A stretch of DNA of 44,728 nt from JAWLGJ01 sp041685145 (lineage in GTDB: Bacteria; Pseudomonadota; Alphaproteobacteria; Rhodospirillales; Magnetospirillaceae). Below are positions 43,277 through 44,728 of this stretch, one piece after another; position 1 is the stretch's first letter, and each line of letters opens with the position of its first letter. Below the pieces are notes generated by a model. That model ran no database searches. It was given only the letters and a program-made list of their open reading frames with translations, and was not told the origin of the DNA. The stretch lies in the NCBI GenBank assembly GCA_041685145.1, contig JAWLGJ010000027.1, forward strand, positions 1-44,728, read 5' to 3'. Both the position numbers and the translations under genes were made by a program.

Positions 43277-44410
43277 CTAGTTGCGCGCCCGCACCGCCAG
43301 ATTGGGGTCGAGGGTCTTGACGCCCCACAGGGCGTCGAGCGCCACGAACACCTTGGAGTTGTTGCCGTCGTAGAACAGCCGCGAGCGCAGGGCGAGGCCG
43401 GTGACGGGGTCGGCCACCGTCGCCACCTTGGCGCCGAGCTGGTTGCCCAGTTCCGACAGCGGCGCCATCGCCAGGGCGAAGGCGTTGCGGTGGAAGGCCA
43501 GAGACGCCGAATGCTCGTCGAGGCTGACGGTCACGGCGGCGTTGTCGGCATGGTCCCGCGCCAGCGCCGGGGTGATCGACGCCGTGACGGCGTTGCCCGA
43601 GGCGGTGGCGTCGGCGGTCACCGCGTAGCGCTGCGCGTGGCCGTTGATGACGAAGGTGTCGCCGCGCTTCAGGGTGCCGGTGAGCGTGCCGGCGTCCAGC
43701 GTCACGCTGGTCGCGCCCTTGGCGTGCGCCCCCTGCAACGCCGCCGAGGTGGCGGACAGGGTGCCGGGCGTGTGCGTGGCGACGTTCTGGTTGGCGAAGA
43801 AGTTGAAGCCGAAACGCTGCCCCAGCGCGCCCGAGACCTGGGCGCGGGCGCCGACCTCGCCCGAGCCCTGCCACTGCGTGAAGGCGGCCTGCGACAGCAG
43901 GTCGGCCTCGATGTCGCCGTCGACCATCCAATGCAGCATCGCCGGGTCGCGCAGCGGCACCAGGTTGTCGAACATCCGCCGGCGCACGGCGACGATATCG
44001 GTGACCCCGGCGGTGGCGGCGACGTCATGGTGCCAGGGCACCTCGGCGTACAGGCCGCACAGGCTCTGGTCGATGGCGTCGGCGAGGGCGACGGCGGCGG
44101 GGCGGATGTGATCGTCGATGATCGCCTCGCCGGTGGCCGACAGCTCCTTGTCGGTCAGCGCGAACTTGACCTCCTTCCAATTGTCGAGCCGCACCTGCAC
44201 CTCGCCGGCGTCGACGTCCTGGGGGTCGGAGGGGGCGTCCTGGGCGGTGAAGCTGCCGGGCTTGCGGATGGCGATGACCGAGCCCTTCTGCTGCGGCGCC
44301 TTGTCATGGCCGCGATGCACGCGCCCGGCCATGCCCAGCGCCTTCTCCAACTGGATCAGGCTTTCCTGGGCATAGAAGATGGGGTCGTAGACGGAAAGCG
44401 TGTTGCTCAT
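43277..44410 (-). CDS. Major coat protein, P22 gp5-like
   Basis: A 377-residue capsid protein. Recognisable features are MSNTLSVYDPIFYAQESLIQLEKALGMAGRVHRGHD, then VRLDNWKEVKFALTDKELS, the central beta insertion (GTLKRGDTFVINGHAQRYAVTADATASGNAVTASITPAL, about residues 235-275) and HRNAFALAMAPL in the final third. This fits the P22 coat family rather than the HK97-type capsid of known gene transfer agents. The ATG at 44410 is preceded by AGAGGGATC. It is followed by 240 nt of repeats before the connector. Confidence 0.87.
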   Translation of the reverse strand: MSNTLSVYDPIFYAQESLIQLEKALGMAGRVHRGHDKAPQQKGSVIAIRKPGSFTAQDAPSDPQDVDAGEVQVRLDNWKEVKFALTDKELSATGEAIIDDHIRPAAVALADAIDQSLCGLYAEVPWHHDVAATAGVTDIVAVRRRMFDNLVPLRDPAMLHWMVDGDIEADLLSQAAFTQWQGSGEVGARAQVSGALGQRFGFNFFANQNVATHTPGTLSATSAALQGAHAKGATSVTLDAGTLTGTLKRGDTFVINGHAQRYAVTADATASGNAVTASITPALARDHADNAAVTVSLDEHSASLAFHRNAFALAMAPLSELGNQLGAKVATVADPVTGLALRSRLFYDGNNSKVFVALDALWGVKTLDPNLAVRARN

Positions 44411-44511
44411 GGCGGGATGATCCCTCTGGCTTGCGATGGAAGGGAAACGTCACCGGCATCCCGCCGGGCATTCAGGTATGGCGCCGCCGCATCCCGCGGC
44501 AGGCGATGAGA

Positions 44512-44608
44512 AACCACAGAGGCACGGAGACACAGAGGTGATGACCATGCGCGCAGCGCACTGAGCATCTTCTCCGTGCTTTCTCTGTGCCTCTGTGTCT
44601 CTGTGGTT
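44512..44608. repeat. 97-bp inverted repeat made of CACAGAGG-like octamers
   Basis: Arms 44512-44537 and 44583-44608 are complementary at 23 of 26 positions around a 45-nt loop. Each arm holds three 8-nt units of the form CACAGAGR. It lies 102-198 nt upstream of the coat ATG, and the right arm provides part of the stop codon of the upstream gene. It looks like a dispersed palindromic/MITE-like element. Confidence 0.85.
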
Positions 44609-44728
44609 ACCCCAAGATGATCGGGAAGCCGCCGGCTCGCCGGGCCTCGTCGCGGGAGCGGCGATAGGAGGCGGGATCGCGGGCGCTGTCTCGGCTCAAG
44701 GAGAAGGGGGCGCGGACGGCGACGCCGG
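44607..44728 (-). CDS. C-terminal fragment of an upstream phage gene
   Basis: The minus-strand frame is open from the right edge to a TAA at 44607-44609 and encodes about 39 residues ending SYRRSRDEARRAGGFPIILG. It is likely the end of a phage head gene (scaffold, portal-associated or other) but cannot be identified from this piece. The stop codon lies inside the right arm of the palindromic repeat. Confidence 0.45.
   Translation of the reverse strand, partial: GVAVRAPFSLSRDSARDPASYRRSRDEARRAGGFPIILG

Larger units (their letters stand above)
30279..44728 (-). mobile_element. Phage-derived virion and lysis cluster with a GTA-like tail (incomplete at right edge)
   Basis: All genes from the endolysin to the right edge are on one strand in virion order: coat, connectors, tail tube, chaperones, tape measure, DUF2460, DUF2163, NlpC/P60, hub, fibres, lysis. 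The tail half follows the order of gene transfer agents, while the coat is P22-like. There is no integrase, repressor, terminase or portal in the window; the missing head genes would be expected beyond 44728. GC content is like the host. The left limit is set by the endolysin stop; no tRNA or direct-repeat att site was seen there. It could be a prophage, a remnant or a domesticated particle. Confidence 0.8.

Noticed and set aside
30279..44728. Contractile (R-type pyocin or type VI secretion) system
   Set aside because: No sheath, baseplate wedge or spike (VgrG/PAAR) genes; the coat protein and short tape measure point to a siphovirus/GTA-like particle.

Overview
The window is a very GC-rich stretch of an alphaproteobacterial chromosome, most likely order Rhodospirillales. 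The base composition, a DUF2794 gene and the block dnaB-alr-mlaE-mlaF-radA-cvpA-purF-SDR point that way; no rRNA or other species-level marker is present. Two thirds is core genome. From about 30.3 kb to the right edge it is a phage-derived structural cluster on the minus strand.

Left part (1-16 kb): a truncated GGDEF protein, then mnmA (tRNA 2-thiouridylase), aspS (an AspRS carrying a His marker of non-discriminating enzymes), an unrecognised 347-residue protein, rnd, and a ppk-ppx polyphosphate operon divergent from a SixA-like phosphatase. After these come a secreted peptidoglycan-binding protein, a FlaG-like small protein, an OsmC protein, malate synthase G (glcB) followed by an MgtC-family membrane protein, and a periplasmic PQQ-type sugar dehydrogenase followed by a textbook intrinsic terminator.

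Middle (16-30 kb): a tightly packed plus-strand run, dnaB-alr-mlaE-mlaF-radA-cvpA-purF-SDR, whose genes mostly overlap or abut. Facing it is a minus-strand operon, TPR protein (YfgM-like)-bamB-der, with a good sigma70-type promoter. Then come a thioredoxin-like protein, DUF2794, a beta-carbonic anhydrase with an odd start, and a tiny TPR protein.

Right part (30.3-44.7 kb, minus strand): a virion morphogenesis and lysis cluster. In transcription order it runs: partial gene, P22-type coat protein, DnaT-like connector, head closure, tail terminator, tail tube, tail chaperone pair joined by a likely -1 frameshift, short tape measure, DUF2460, DUF2163, NlpC/P60 peptidase, hub N-terminus fused to a beta-propeller, alginate-lyase-like protein, hub C-terminus, DUF2793, LamG-type fibre, membrane/coiled-coil protein, 3TM holin and GH24 endolysin. 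The tail order matches gene transfer agents such as RcGTA (genes 11-15), but the coat is P22-like rather than HK97-like, and the hub is broken into three ORFs around a propeller and a lyase-like module. No integrase, terminase, portal or repressor is visible, so whether this is a prophage, a remnant or a domesticated particle cannot be settled here.

The most notable signals are the split hub with embedded carbohydrate-active modules, the A AAA AAC frameshift site, a 49-bp repeat duplicated between the coat and connector genes with a diverged copy in the core chromosome, and a 97-bp inverted repeat of CACAGAGG-like octamers upstream of the coat gene.
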